Source: Domibacillus indicus
Lineage (GTDB): Bacteria > Bacillota > Bacilli > Bacillales > Domibacillaceae
Assembly (NCBI RefSeq): GCF_023715895.1
Contig: NZ_JAMBOO010000003.1
Location: 248,001-312,000 of the forward strand
DNA length: 64,000 bases
Direction: 5' to 3'
Part shown: piece by piece, positions 51,977 to 60,475 of the stretch
Layout of the letters: each line of letters begins with the position of its first letter
Position numbering within the stretch: position 1 is the stretch's first letter
Made by a program: the position numbers and the translations under genes
The notes under the pieces: generated by a model
Database searches by the model: none
What the model was told of the DNA's origin: nothing
Seen by the model: only the letters and a program-made list of their open reading frames with translations

Positions 51977-53314
51977 TTATTGCCTATAGGCAGCTTCCGC
52001 TTCTGATAGTTTTTCGATCCGCTCTTCTTTTCCGTTCTCTGCATTAATAAAGATCCGGTAAGAAGCTGTTCCATTCTCCGCTAAAAATTCATAACACATC
52101 TTATCCTTCATTTCTTCATTCGTCACAATCGCTTTTTTTGTTTCCATTACCGTTAATTTCGGATGCAGCTCTTTTTTCGCTTCCTCTTCGCTTAAAGCAG
52201 GCTCCTTAATGTTTCGTTCTTTCTTATTTTTCCAGTAGTTTTGTGCTTCAAGACCCGTAACTGCACCTGTATCAAGCGCCACTTTGATCGTCACAGATTC
52301 TGGATAAACGAGCGTGTCTTTCACTTTTTTGGTGTAGGTAAAAACACCGGTATGGTCATACTGCGCACTGTTTGTCATAACCATCCCTTCAAATCCGTGC
52401 TTTTCTAAAAAATCTTCCGCTTTCTGAGAAGCAGTATACAAACTTATTCGGCTTTTGCCCGGATTTCTATTCACAGTAAACGTTAAAGGATAACCGCCTT
52501 TTTTGGTGATATCCATGCTGGCTTCTTCACCGTCTTGTCCTGTAACAGATACGTGATAAAACGGAACGGAAGCTCCTTTTAAACTGCTGTCTACGGACGT
52601 AACCTCCGCATCAAACTGAAAATAGTCCTTTGCTTGTTGAGCCGCTTCTTTTTCGGTGATCATAGGCCCTTCCAGCTTTTTGAGCGCATCGTCCGAAACG
52701 GATTTTTCCACTTGAGTCGCCCGGAAAGTGTCTGATTCGGAAAACTCGGATGCTTTTCTCTCAATTGTATTAAACCCATCGATAACCGTATTGTCTCTTG
52801 GCTCATCTCCGTCAGCCGCTGCATGGGCTACATCTGTCCAGCGCAAATTTTTATCTAATACATTCATTTGTACGGCCCGAAGGTCATTTTGAATATCGGC
52901 AGACTGCTTATAAAGAGACTCGAGCTGCTCATATTCTTTATCGGTTAACGGCTGGGTATCCAAGTCCCGCACTGCTGTGTTATAGGTGAAATCACCGCTT
53001 TTCCCTAAAAATTCTTCAGTTTTTGAAAACGGCATAAAGCCGAGTGGAAGGCGGCTGATGGCATTGTGCGCTTCAGAGGTAAGGCGCCATACATCTGTCA
53101 GTGCAGGTGTTAAATTATCTTTTGAATTCATCGCGAGCGCTTCTCCGGTTCGATCGTGAATCACATCTACCTGGTACACAAGTTCGTGAAATGCCTGCTG
53201 ATACCCATTCTCCGCTTCGATCGCCAATCTTTCTTTTTCCTGGTGCTGCCTGTATCCCCAAACTGCCGTTACAGCTAAGAGCACAGCGAGTGCGACGGTG
53301 ATAAATGTCCGCAT
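51977..53314 (-). CDS. ypeB: Spore germination protein YpeB
   Basis: YpeB is needed for SleB stability and localisation in the spore. The 445-aa protein has an N-terminal signal-anchor (FITVALAVLLAVTAVWGY), a long helical domain and C-terminal PepSY-type repeats (ITEKEAAQQAKDYF, and ALSEEEAKKELHPKL with MCYEFLAENGTASYRIFIN near the end). The ATG at 53314 follows GGAGG. It directly follows sleB, the usual bicistronic unit. Confidence 0.96.
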   Translation of the reverse strand: MRTFITVALAVLLAVTAVWGYRQHQEKERLAIEAENGYQQAFHELVYQVDVIHDRTGEALAMNSKDNLTPALTDVWRLTSEAHNAISRLPLGFMPFSKTEEFLGKSGDFTYNTAVRDLDTQPLTDKEYEQLESLYKQSADIQNDLRAVQMNVLDKNLRWTDVAHAAADGDEPRDNTVIDGFNTIERKASEFSESDTFRATQVEKSVSDDALKKLEGPMITEKEAAQQAKDYFQFDAEVTSVDSSLKGASVPFYHVSVTGQDGEEASMDITKKGGYPLTFTVNRNPGKSRISLYTASQKAEDFLEKHGFEGMVMTNSAQYDHTGVFTYTKKVKDTLVYPESVTIKVALDTGAVTGLEAQNYWKNKKERNIKEPALSEEEAKKELHPKLTVMETKKAIVTNEEMKDKMCYEFLAENGTASYRIFINAENGKEERIEKLSEAEAAYRQ

Positions 53315-53326
53315 GTTGATCGCCTC

Positions 53327-54076
53327 CTATTCGCAAAAAATGTGCTGCCCGATTTTCTTAATTTGCGGCCGTGACCAAATCCAGTCACTTGTAGCGGTGT
53401 CTGGATTAAAATAATAAAGTGCTTCGCCCGTCGGATCCCATCCGTTAATAGCGTCCAATACGGCTTCTTTCGCTCTCGGGTTTGGTGTCAGCCAAATTTG
53501 CCCGTCTGCTACAGCCGTAAAAGCACCCGGCTCGAAAATAACACCAGAAGCGGTATTCGGAAATGATTCACTGCCAATCCGGTTCAATATAACCGCTGCA
53601 ACGGCTACCTGGCCCTCATAAGGCTCTCCCCGTGCTTCGCCGTAAACGGCATTCGCCATCAGCTGAATATCATTTTGTGAAAATCCAGTCGGTGTATTCA
53701 CTGATTGGGCCGACGTTTCGGCTCCACCGTAATACGTAAATGCTTTTCCTTTACGCATTTGGCTTTTTACATGCTGTTCATCGTATTTAGACACCTGTTC
53801 AAGTTTTCGTTTCGTAGCTGTCCCTGCCAGCCCGTCTACCGGGAGGCCAAATGATTCCTGGAAGTTTCTTAATGCCCAGTACGTTGACCAGCCAAATACC
53901 CCGTCAATTTGATCACGGTAATAACCGGTATATTGAAGCCTTGATTGCAATTCGATGACATCGTCCCCTTCAGCTCCGCGCTGAATCACCTGTCCTGAAA
54001 ACGCCCCTGCTTGCCCGGATGCAAGCAGCACTACAAGCGTTAGAAAAACTGCAATCTGCTTTTTCCACTTTGTCAA
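53327..54076 (-). CDS. sleB: Spore cortex-lytic enzyme SleB
   Basis: SleB is a lytic transglycosylase acting on muramic-delta-lactam cortex in germination. The 249-aa protein has a signal peptide (to about ASGQAGAF), a PG_binding_1 domain (GDDVIELQSRLQYTGYY, GVFGWSTYWALRNFQ) and a Hydrolase_2 catalytic domain beginning QNDIQLMANAVYGEARGE (catalytic Glu) and including AVAAVILNRIGSESFPNT. The start is a TTG at 54076 with AGGATGGTG upstream. It is paired with ypeB. Confidence 0.96.
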   Translation of the reverse strand: MTKWKKQIAVFLTLVVLLASGQAGAFSGQVIQRGAEGDDVIELQSRLQYTGYYRDQIDGVFGWSTYWALRNFQESFGLPVDGLAGTATKRKLEQVSKYDEQHVKSQMRKGKAFTYYGGAETSAQSVNTPTGFSQNDIQLMANAVYGEARGEPYEGQVAVAAVILNRIGSESFPNTASGVIFEPGAFTAVADGQIWLTPNPRAKEAVLDAINGWDPTGEALYYFNPDTATSDWIWSRPQIKKIGQHIFCE

Positions 54077-54107
54077 TTTCGTTCACCATCCTATCGAAAT
54101 ATACAAG

Positions 54108-54136
54108 TAGTTTGTCATGCTCCTCCTTTTTTATAC
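54108..54136 (-). promoter_or_regulatory. Candidate sigma-G promoter of sleB-ypeB
   Basis: On the minus strand GTATA (54132-54136) is followed after 17 bases by CAAACTA (54108-54114), six of seven matches to the sigma-G -10 CATnMTA. sleB is sigma-G-dependent in B. subtilis and the prsW terminator just upstream means sleB needs its own promoter in this short gap. Support is moderate. Confidence 0.4.
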
Positions 54137-54171
54137 GAAAAAAAGAGGCGCCCGGGTTGAGCAGCCTCTTT
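54137..54171 (-). terminator. Terminator after prsW
   Basis: On the minus strand AGAGGC (54164-54169) pairs with GCCTCT (54144-54149), with further pairs inside, and seven T follow. It lies next to the prsW stop. Confidence 0.8.
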
Positions 54172-54839
54172 TACAATTTCAGCTTATGGTATGCATCTGT
54201 CAGAATATGTGCTTTTTTTACTTTTTGCATGGCAAACCACCATAAAAACAGCATAAACGGAATCATATAATAAATCCAAGTGCTTTCGATAACCAGAATG
54301 TAGTCAAATAACCCGTGAAGCAGAAACGGCACGAAAAAAGCCAGAGCCAGCATTTTCTTTTCTAAATGCCGGTCTCCGAATTTGGCCCGGCTGATATAGT
54401 ACCCCATAATCGCGCCAAACAGCGCATGGCTTGACACAGGCAGGAGCGCTCTTACAAAAGCATACTCTACTCCATGCGCGATTAAATACAGGACATTTTC
54501 TGCCGTAGCAAATCCAAGCGAAACACTCGTTGCATACACAATCCCATCATAAGGCTCATCAAAATGGGTATGCGAATAAATAAGAAAGTACAAAATAAAC
54601 CATTTCATAAATTCTTCCGGGATAGCGACCGCGCAGAACGCCTGAATAAAGCCTTCATTGACGACTTTTTCCTCTATCAGCACATATTGAAAAAACATAA
54701 CCGGAAATGTCACCACAATACCGTATAAAAACGCTTTGGCAACCATTGAGATCGGTTCTGTTTCATAGCGATCACGCAAATAAAAAAAGACTAAAAGTGC
54801 AAGACCAGGTGCAATCCCTGCTGAAAGAATCGGGATCAT
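54171..54839 (-). CDS. prsW: PrsW family intramembrane metalloprotease
   Basis: In B. subtilis PrsW makes the first cut in anti-sigma-W factor RsiW in response to envelope stress. The 222-aa protein has about six membrane helices and the family glutamate motif IPEEFMKWFI (E-E-x3-K), the HFDEPYDGIVYATSVSLGFATAEN block and the SHALFGAIMGY and FLLHGLFDY histidines that likely bind zinc. The ATG at 54839 follows GAGGG; the frame to 54929 overlaps ansA and is rejected. It is divergent from ansA. Confidence 0.95.
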   Translation of the reverse strand: MIPILSAGIAPGLALLVFFYLRDRYETEPISMVAKAFLYGIVVTFPVMFFQYVLIEEKVVNEGFIQAFCAVAIPEEFMKWFILYFLIYSHTHFDEPYDGIVYATSVSLGFATAENVLYLIAHGVEYAFVRALLPVSSHALFGAIMGYYISRAKFGDRHLEKKMLALAFFVPFLLHGLFDYILVIESTWIYYMIPFMLFLWWFAMQKVKKAHILTDAYHKLKL

Positions 54840-54914
54840 CCACGTTCCCTCTTTTCTTTCTGTTTTTTCCATCGTATCATGAGACATAAAGATTGAAAAC
54901 AAGGAGCATAAAAC

Positions 54915-55868
54915 ATGTCGAAAAAACACATTTTACTGCTGCATACCGGCGGAACGATTTCCATGAAAGAAAATGCAGCCGGAAGCGTAGCTCCAGACGG
55001 TGCCAACCCTATTGCCGAAGTGGTCCATATCCCCGGGGTTGAAGCACGTTATACGGTAAAAGAACCATTCCAGCTCCCTTCTCCCCACATGAATGTAGAG
55101 AAGATGCTTCTGCTGAAACAGGAAATCGAGGCATCTGATGCAGATGGCGTCGTGATCACACACGGCACTGACACGATGGAAGAAACCGCGTTTTTTCTCC
55201 ACTTAACACTGAATACGGCTATTCCAGTTGTGCTGACAGGTGCGATGCGCTCAAGCAATGAGGCAGGTGCAGACGGCATACCCAATTTAATAGCTGCTGT
55301 TAAAACAGCTGCCAGCTGTGATGCGCGCGATAAAGGGGTGCTGGTCGTTATGAATGACAGTATTCACAGTGCTGAATTTGTTACAAAAACCAATTCAGGC
55401 AGCCTTGATTCCTTTCAAAGCCGCAACAGCGGGCCCATTGGTACGGTTCTAAAAAGCGGACCCCACTTTTTCTTTGCACCGCTCAAAAGAAAAACATACG
55501 CGGTAAAAGAGCTGCATTACCGCGTACCTATTTTAAAAGCATATGCTGGAATGGATGCTTTTTTGATTGAGCAGCTGGCTGCCTGTTGTGATGGAGTCGT
55601 CATCGAAGCGATGGGACAGGGGAATGTGCCGCCTGAAGCTGCTAAAGCACTTCTTCCACTGATTCAATCTGGATTTCCAGTCGTCATTACTTCAAGATGT
55701 GAAAGTGGAATGGTCCAGCCTGTTTATTCTTATGAAGGCGGAGGAGCTGCCCTCAAAGAAGCAGGTGCTTTTTTTGCCGGCGGCTTAAATGGCCCTAAAG
55801 CCCGATTAAAGCTGATTGCCGCCCTATCAGCAGGATATAGGGAGCAGCTGCATCACGTATTTCTATAA
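54915..55868 (+). CDS. ansA: L-asparaginase, type I
   Basis: AnsA hydrolyses asparagine to aspartate and ammonia in the cytoplasm. The 317-aa protein has the first catalytic Thr in LLHTGGTISMKE, the second in THGTDTMEETAFFLH, TGAMRSSNEAGADG and VVIEAMGQGNVPPE. There is no signal peptide. AAGGAGC is 7 bases before the ATG. It is one of the few plus-strand genes and ends in a bidirectional terminator. Confidence 0.96.
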   Translation: MSKKHILLLHTGGTISMKENAAGSVAPDGANPIAEVVHIPGVEARYTVKEPFQLPSPHMNVEKMLLLKQEIEASDADGVVITHGTDTMEETAFFLHLTLNTAIPVVLTGAMRSSNEAGADGIPNLIAAVKTAASCDARDKGVLVVMNDSIHSAEFVTKTNSGSLDSFQSRNSGPIGTVLKSGPHFFFAPLKRKTYAVKELHYRVPILKAYAGMDAFLIEQLAACCDGVVIEAMGQGNVPPEAAKALLPLIQSGFPVVITSRCESGMVQPVYSYEGGGAALKEAGAFFAGGLNGPKARLKLIAALSAGYREQLHHVFL

Positions 55869-55900
55869 AAAAGACGGGGCGTTATGCCCCGTCTTCTTCT
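55867..55900. terminator. Bidirectional terminator between ansA and ypdA
   Basis: GACGGGGC (55873-55880) pairs perfectly with GCCCCGTC (55886-55893). T-rich tracts follow on both strands. The ypdA stop codon lies in the loop. Confidence 0.92.
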
Positions 55901-56859
55901 TTTTTCCGAATGGCAGCCGCGATTTCACCACCGTGAAAACGGCCATTTTCAATAAAAATTTCATTCGCATTATTGCCAGCAGCAATCACACCCGCAATAA
56001 AGATATTTTCAACATTTGTTTCTTTGGTTGCCTCAGTATAAATAGGCCGGCCTGTAATGTCATCAATTTCGACGCCCATTTTTTTTAAAAAGGCATGGTC
56101 TGGATGGTAGCCAGTCATGGCAAACACAAAATCGCTTTTAATGGTATGCTCGTCACCATGCACTTCATACGTTAGCGTTTCCCGGTCAATTCTTTTCACG
56201 TTCGCGTCAAAAACCATCCCAATCTCACCATTTCGAACGAGTGCTTCGAACTCCGGCAAAATCCAAGGCTTTATGCTTGGAGAATACGTGCTTCCCCGGT
56301 AAAGAACCGTTACTCTGGCTCCCGCTTTATGAAGTTCAAGTGCTGCGTCTACTGATGAGTTTTTTCCGCCGATGACGACTGTATCTGTATCGAAGAAAGG
56401 GTGGGCTTCTTTAAAGTAATGAAAAACGTGTTCCATTTCTTCTCCGGGGATATTCATATAATTAGGATGATCGTAATATCCTGTTGCAATCACTACATAA
56501 GGTGTTTCATATGATCCTTTAGACGTGTATACATGGAAAAGCCCGCTTTCTTGTTTGTCCACACGCTCAACCCGTTCGAACCGGTTGATCCGCAGCTCTT
56601 TCCGTTTCACGACTTCCCGGTAATACACAAGTGCCTGGTTTCGATGAGGCTTCCGCTCTTCAATAATAAAAGGCACATCACCAATCGCAAGCTTCTCACT
56701 TGAACTGAAAAACGTCTGATGGGTTGGATAGCCATAAATAGCATTCACAACATTTCCTTTTTCAATTACAAGCGGATTTTTGCCTATTTCCTTTAGTGCT
56801 ATCGCAGCTGCAAGCCCGCATGGCCCGCCGCCCACAATAATACATTCTTCGGTTTTCAT
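55882..56859 (-). CDS. ypdA: Bacillithiol disulfide reductase YpdA (Bdr)
   Basis: YpdA uses NADPH and FAD to reduce oxidised bacillithiol. The 325-aa flavoprotein has an FAD-binding CIIVGGGPCGLAAAIALKE in which Cys14, implicated in catalysis, is kept, and a second Rossmann motif VVIGGKNSSVDAALELHKAGARV (split) for NADPH. The ATATGYYDHP-like VIATGYYDHP and FAMTGYHPD segments are also present. Its partner pathway gene bshA is at 21 kb. Confidence 0.94.
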   Translation of the reverse strand: MKTEECIIVGGGPCGLAAAIALKEIGKNPLVIEKGNVVNAIYGYPTHQTFFSSSEKLAIGDVPFIIEERKPHRNQALVYYREVVKRKELRINRFERVERVDKQESGLFHVYTSKGSYETPYVVIATGYYDHPNYMNIPGEEMEHVFHYFKEAHPFFDTDTVVIGGKNSSVDAALELHKAGARVTVLYRGSTYSPSIKPWILPEFEALVRNGEIGMVFDANVKRIDRETLTYEVHGDEHTIKSDFVFAMTGYHPDHAFLKKMGVEIDDITGRPIYTEATKETNVENIFIAGVIAAGNNANEIFIENGRFHGGEIAAAIRKKEEDGA

Positions 56860-56931
56860 CTCATCCGCTCCCGTTCTTTTTCTCTGCTATCCTATTGTAG
56901 AAAAAAAGCCAGCTTATTTCAATTAAGCCGC

Positions 56932-57816
56932 TTATAGACGGCTGTTCATCCACTCGCTCCATTCGCTTTGAGTGGTACCGACGATATACTGGCCGGCATG
57001 CTCGGGAATAGGACCTGTCGTTGCTGTACCCCCAACACCAATATGCATGTCAGGGTACGTTTCTTTAATATCCTCTGCAAGCTGCAAAGTCGGCTCCAAA
57101 TTTTGGTGGAGTGTACAAGAAAGAAAAACGAATCTTGGCTTTACTGTTTGGAGCACTGTAAAGATATCGCCTTCTTTCAGGCTTGCCCCCAGATAAACCA
57201 CTTCGTAGCCAAGACGTCTGACAAACAAGGTGAAAATCAGCAGGCCGACCTCATGCCATTCATCCGGCCCGCAGACCGCCACTACTTTCGGCAGAACTCC
57301 GTTATGAGGGAACGAATGCATAACCATTCCGATACGTGCACGCAAAATAGAGGTGGCAAAGTGTTCATGAGCAGTCGTAATCTTGCCTTCCTCCCAAAGC
57401 GTTCCAATTCGAACGAGCAATGAAGCTAAAATATTAATGGTTACGTTATCTATTGTATAAAGCGCAAAAGCTTTGTTGATTAGCTCCTGTGCTTTAACTT
57501 CATCGAACCGAAGCAGCGCTTGAAGCAGCTCTTCAGACAGCGCTTCGTGCTGGCTTGTTTCAACATGCTGAAGACTCGTATGAGTATCTTCATGCTGATC
57601 GAGAAGAGCGGCGGCCTGGCTGATTGTAAAGCCCTGCTGTACTTTTTCTGAAAGCCACTTCAGCTTTCGAATATGTTCTTCCGTATAAAGCCGGTGCCCT
57701 GCTTCATTTCGGACTGGTTCCAAAATGGCATAACGCCGCTCCCATGCACGGAGAGTACCAGGCTGAATCCCGGTTAACGTCGATACCGCTTTTATATTGT
57801 ATTTCCCTTCAGTCAT
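56932..57816 (-). CDS. MerR-family regulator with B12-binding domain (CarH/LitR-like)
   Basis: This 294-aa protein has three parts. Residues 5-75 are a MerR winged helix (YNIKAVSTLTGIQPGTLRAWERRY). Residues 95-170 are a helical B12-binding cap with Trp141 and Glu151-His152, the W-x9-EH motif of the light sensor CarH. Residues 176-290 are a cobalamin-binding fold with Glu186, His188 and Gly191 (E-x-H-x2-G), where the His is the expected cobalt ligand, plus GVGGTATTG. This is the pattern of adenosylcobalamin photoreceptors that repress carotenoid or photolyase genes in the dark. The ATG at 57816 follows AAGGGA. No target gene is adjacent. Confidence 0.9.
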   Translation of the reverse strand: MTEGKYNIKAVSTLTGIQPGTLRAWERRYAILEPVRNEAGHRLYTEEHIRKLKWLSEKVQQGFTISQAAALLDQHEDTHTSLQHVETSQHEALSEELLQALLRFDEVKAQELINKAFALYTIDNVTINILASLLVRIGTLWEEGKITTAHEHFATSILRARIGMVMHSFPHNGVLPKVVAVCGPDEWHEVGLLIFTLFVRRLGYEVVYLGASLKEGDIFTVLQTVKPRFVFLSCTLHQNLEPTLQLAEDIKETYPDMHIGVGGTATTGPIPEHAGQYIVGTTQSEWSEWMNSRL

Positions 57817-57882
57817 AAAGCTCTTCCCTTTCCCGGATAGGTTGTACATTTATTATACGAGCCGGCCTGGGACCCGTAAAAT

Positions 57883-58650
57883 TTAAGTCGTCTGCCCTGG
57901 CCGGCAAATCGTAATAAGGTGTGTTTCTGCCCTGGCGCCCAGCCGAAGCGGAAGTCCGGTCGTTCCATATCCATTTGATACAAGCATATGAATACCACCC
58001 GCGTTTTTCCAGCGGCCTTTCTCATACATCCCCCACGGCCCTAAACGAATCTGGCCGCCATGGGTGTGGCCGCTAAGCAAAACCGCTACCTGGTCCTCTG
58101 GCTCAATGATTCGGACGAAAGCGGGATTATGGCTCGCAATAATTTTAAATGCGCTGACTGGAACATTGTGAAAAAGAGCCGCTTTATCACTTTTTCCTTC
58201 GCTTAAATCGTCCGTTCCAAGCAAATATACCTCATCCGCCAGTACCGCCCAGCTGTTTTTTAATACTGTTACCTGCCACCGGGCAAGCATAGTCGTTAAT
58301 TGCTCTATACCTGCTTCGTAATCATTATTGCCCGGCACAAAATAAACTGGTGCAATGGAAGACAGGCGCTTGATATTCTCACGGATACGCTCTTTTTTTA
58401 CACCGCCTTCGCACAAATCGCCGCCAATAATGACAGCATCCGCGCGGCCTTTAACGGCTGAGATAATAGAAGGATGAACACGGCGGCGATGAATATCGGA
58501 AATAAAAAAAAGCGCGAGCGGCGCTTTTTCCGGAAATCGATCATCAGTTACAACCGTTTCTTTTACCTCGTTTCGGAATGCTTCCTTCCACATATATAAA
58601 CCAGCTGCCGCTAATGGAAGTGCGGCACCTGTCATTAATTGTTTCCACAT
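57883..58650 (-). CDS. ypbG: Metallophosphoesterase YpbG
   Basis: This 255-aa calcineurin-like phosphoesterase has an N-terminal signal-anchor (about residues 5-22). Metal-binding motifs are FISDIHRR (D-x-H), IIGGDLCEGG (GDL), FVPGNNDYEAG (GNND), ASHNPA and SGHTHGGQIRLGPWG (GHTH). It resembles YpbG and the YkuE group. Its substrate is unknown. It lies 26 bases after a short membrane protein gene. Confidence 0.9.
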   Translation of the reverse strand: MWKQLMTGAALPLAAAGLYMWKEAFRNEVKETVVTDDRFPEKAPLALFFISDIHRRRVHPSIISAVKGRADAVIIGGDLCEGGVKKERIRENIKRLSSIAPVYFVPGNNDYEAGIEQLTTMLARWQVTVLKNSWAVLADEVYLLGTDDLSEGKSDKAALFHNVPVSAFKIIASHNPAFVRIIEPEDQVAVLLSGHTHGGQIRLGPWGMYEKGRWKNAGGIHMLVSNGYGTTGLPLRLGARAETHLITICRPGQTT

Positions 58651-58676
58651 AACATTTTTCAGTCCTCTTCTGTTGG

Positions 58677-58955
58677 TTACTGCTCGTTTTGAGCCGTTTC
58701 CTGATGCGCATCCTCCGGCTGTTCGTGTACGATTTGGTTCACTGCCGGCTTTTCTTCTTTGAAAGCATACACCGCTAAAAAAGGAGATGCAATAAAAAAT
58801 ACGAGCAGCGCTGTAATGAGTGGAAAATGGTTTCTTTTTTCAGCTTTTTCTTTTACAGGGCGCTGCAGTGTTTCACCTTCTGCCAACACAGGCTCTTTTA
58901 CTTTTTCAAGCGGCTGCTTATGCTGCTCTGCTATTTCACGATAAGGGTCCTTCAT
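58677..58955 (-). CDS. 92-aa membrane protein, possibly a YpbE remnant without LysM
   Basis: The protein has a charged cytoplasmic part (LQRPVKEKAEKRNHF), one membrane helix (PLITALLVFFIASPFLAVYAF, about residues 49-69) and a short acidic outside tail ending in Gln/Glu residues. B. subtilis YpbE, found in the same interval between recS and ypbG, has the same N-terminal layout but continues with a long linker and a LysM domain. This gene stops after the helix and about 22 residues. The ATG at 58955 follows GGGAGG. Homology is inferred from layout and place. Confidence 0.6.
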   Translation of the reverse strand: MKDPYREIAEQHKQPLEKVKEPVLAEGETLQRPVKEKAEKRNHFPLITALLVFFIASPFLAVYAFKEEKPAVNQIVHEQPEDAHQETAQNEQ

Positions 58956-59032
58956 GATTATCGTTCCTCCCATTGGTCATCGTAAAAGAAATTATTTCTA
59001 TTATACCCGACCAGCTCCAATAACGTAATAGG

Positions 59033-60475
59033 TTAAAATCCTGGCAACAAACTATTTAGCCGCTCCCGCCAGTCAAGCCGCTCCTCGGATGCTTCGCTCC
59101 CGCCGCTCGTTTTGTACGGCGCATGATCAAGCCCACAGCGGTCACAGCACTGCGGCTGCTCAATCGGTTGTTCATCAAACATACGCATGTAAGCGGCACG
59201 GCGGCACTCTGTTGACTCAATCCACTGCTTGAGCTCATTTCGCTTGGCCGCTTTTTTGTCCAGGAGGGTCATTCGTGCTTTGCTGATCCATGCTCCTCTT
59301 GGTGCGCCGCGTTCATCTGCAGCTTTTGCATAGTGGATCAAAAAGCGTTCCTGGGTTTCCGAAAGCGGCGGCTGTACATCTCGCGGATGAAAGCCGTATT
59401 CTGTTACCTGGCGGATCTGCCCTTCATCAGGAAATTCAGATTCTGCGATAAATTCGTGCAGCTTCTCATCTCCGGGTACATACAAAAGAACCGCAATCGC
59501 CGGAGCCCCGTCCCGTCCTGCCCGGCCAATCTCCTGTAAATAAGCTTCTATTTGTGACGGCATGTGATAGTGAATAACAAAACGGACATTATCTTTATTG
59601 ATTCCCATTCCAAATGCGCTTGTCGCACATACCACATCTACATCGCCGTTTAAAAATTGATGCTGAATCAATAAGCGGTCGCCTGCATCCATTCCGCCGT
59701 GGTAAAAAGCGGACCGTTTTATACCATGCTGTTTCAAGTAGGAAGCCGCTTCTTCTGCAGCTCTTCTTCCCGAGAAATAAATGATGCCTGGTGTTTTCAA
59801 AAAATGCAGCCATTCTAACAGCCGGGTTCTTTTTTGCAGCGGCTCTTCCAGCGTTTCAATTTCAAGTGCGATATTCGGCCGGTTCACAGAAAAAACCCAT
59901 TCTGCCATATCATCGAGCCAAAGCTTTTCACAAATATCGGCACGGACTCGTTCGTCAGCCGTTGCTGTCAAAGCAAGAGTAAGCGGGCTGCCAAGCGCTG
60001 CGCGGGCCTTGCCGAGCAAACTATAATCCGGGCGAAAATCGTATCCCCATTGTGAAATACAATGCGCTTCATCAATCACAAACAAAGCGATTGAAAGAGC
60101 ACGCAGCGCCTGCATCACATTCGGCATTTGCAGCATTTCCGGTGACAAAAAAATAAACTTGTAACGGTCAAGCCGCAGGAGCGCCGCATTCTTTTCTTTA
60201 TACTGAAGAAACGAATTCAGCGCAATCACCCGCTTTTCCCCTCTTACTTTTAATTGCTCCACTTGATCCTGCATAAGGGAAAGAAGCGGTGAAACGATCA
60301 CAACTGAGCCGTTTAACATATACCCGGGAAGCTGATAACAAAGCGACTTGCCTGTTCCGGTAGGCAGCATGCTCAGGGTATGACGCCCGCTCAACAGCGA
60401 TTCAATTGTTTCCCGCTGCCCAGGACGGAAGGAAGAAAAACCAAATGTCTGGCGCAGATGTTCATCAATGGTCAT
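59033..60475 (-). CDS. recS: RecQ-family DNA helicase RecS
   Basis: This 480-aa RecQ-like 3'-5' helicase has PTGTGKSLCYQLPG (Walker A), DEAHCISQWGYDFRPDY, ALTATAD, ATSAFGMGINKDNVRFVIHY (split) and QEIGRAGRDG. A four-Cys zinc site follows (CRRAAYMRMFDEQ... CCDRCGLD). It lacks the HRDC domain, so it is the short RecS/YpbC form rather than full RecQ. Its start overlaps the ypbB stop by 4 bases. Confidence 0.94.
   Translation of the reverse strand: MTIDEHLRQTFGFSSFRPGQRETIESLLSGRHTLSMLPTGTGKSLCYQLPGYMLNGSVVIVSPLLSLMQDQVEQLKVRGEKRVIALNSFLQYKEKNAALLRLDRYKFIFLSPEMLQMPNVMQALRALSIALFVIDEAHCISQWGYDFRPDYSLLGKARAALGSPLTLALTATADERVRADICEKLWLDDMAEWVFSVNRPNIALEIETLEEPLQKRTRLLEWLHFLKTPGIIYFSGRRAAEEAASYLKQHGIKRSAFYHGGMDAGDRLLIQHQFLNGDVDVVCATSAFGMGINKDNVRFVIHYHMPSQIEAYLQEIGRAGRDGAPAIAVLLYVPGDEKLHEFIAESEFPDEGQIRQVTEYGFHPRDVQPPLSETQERFLIHYAKAADERGAPRGAWISKARMTLLDKKAAKRNELKQWIESTECRRAAYMRMFDEQPIEQPQCCDRCGLDHAPYKTSGGSEASEERLDWRERLNSLLPGF

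Noticed and set aside
54083-54118. 11-codon leader peptide (MTNYLYISIGW) before sleB with a strong AAAGGAGG site
   Set aside because: The ATG lies upstream of the transcription start expected from the sigma-G promoter candidate, and the spacing to GGAGG is only three bases. It is probably chance.
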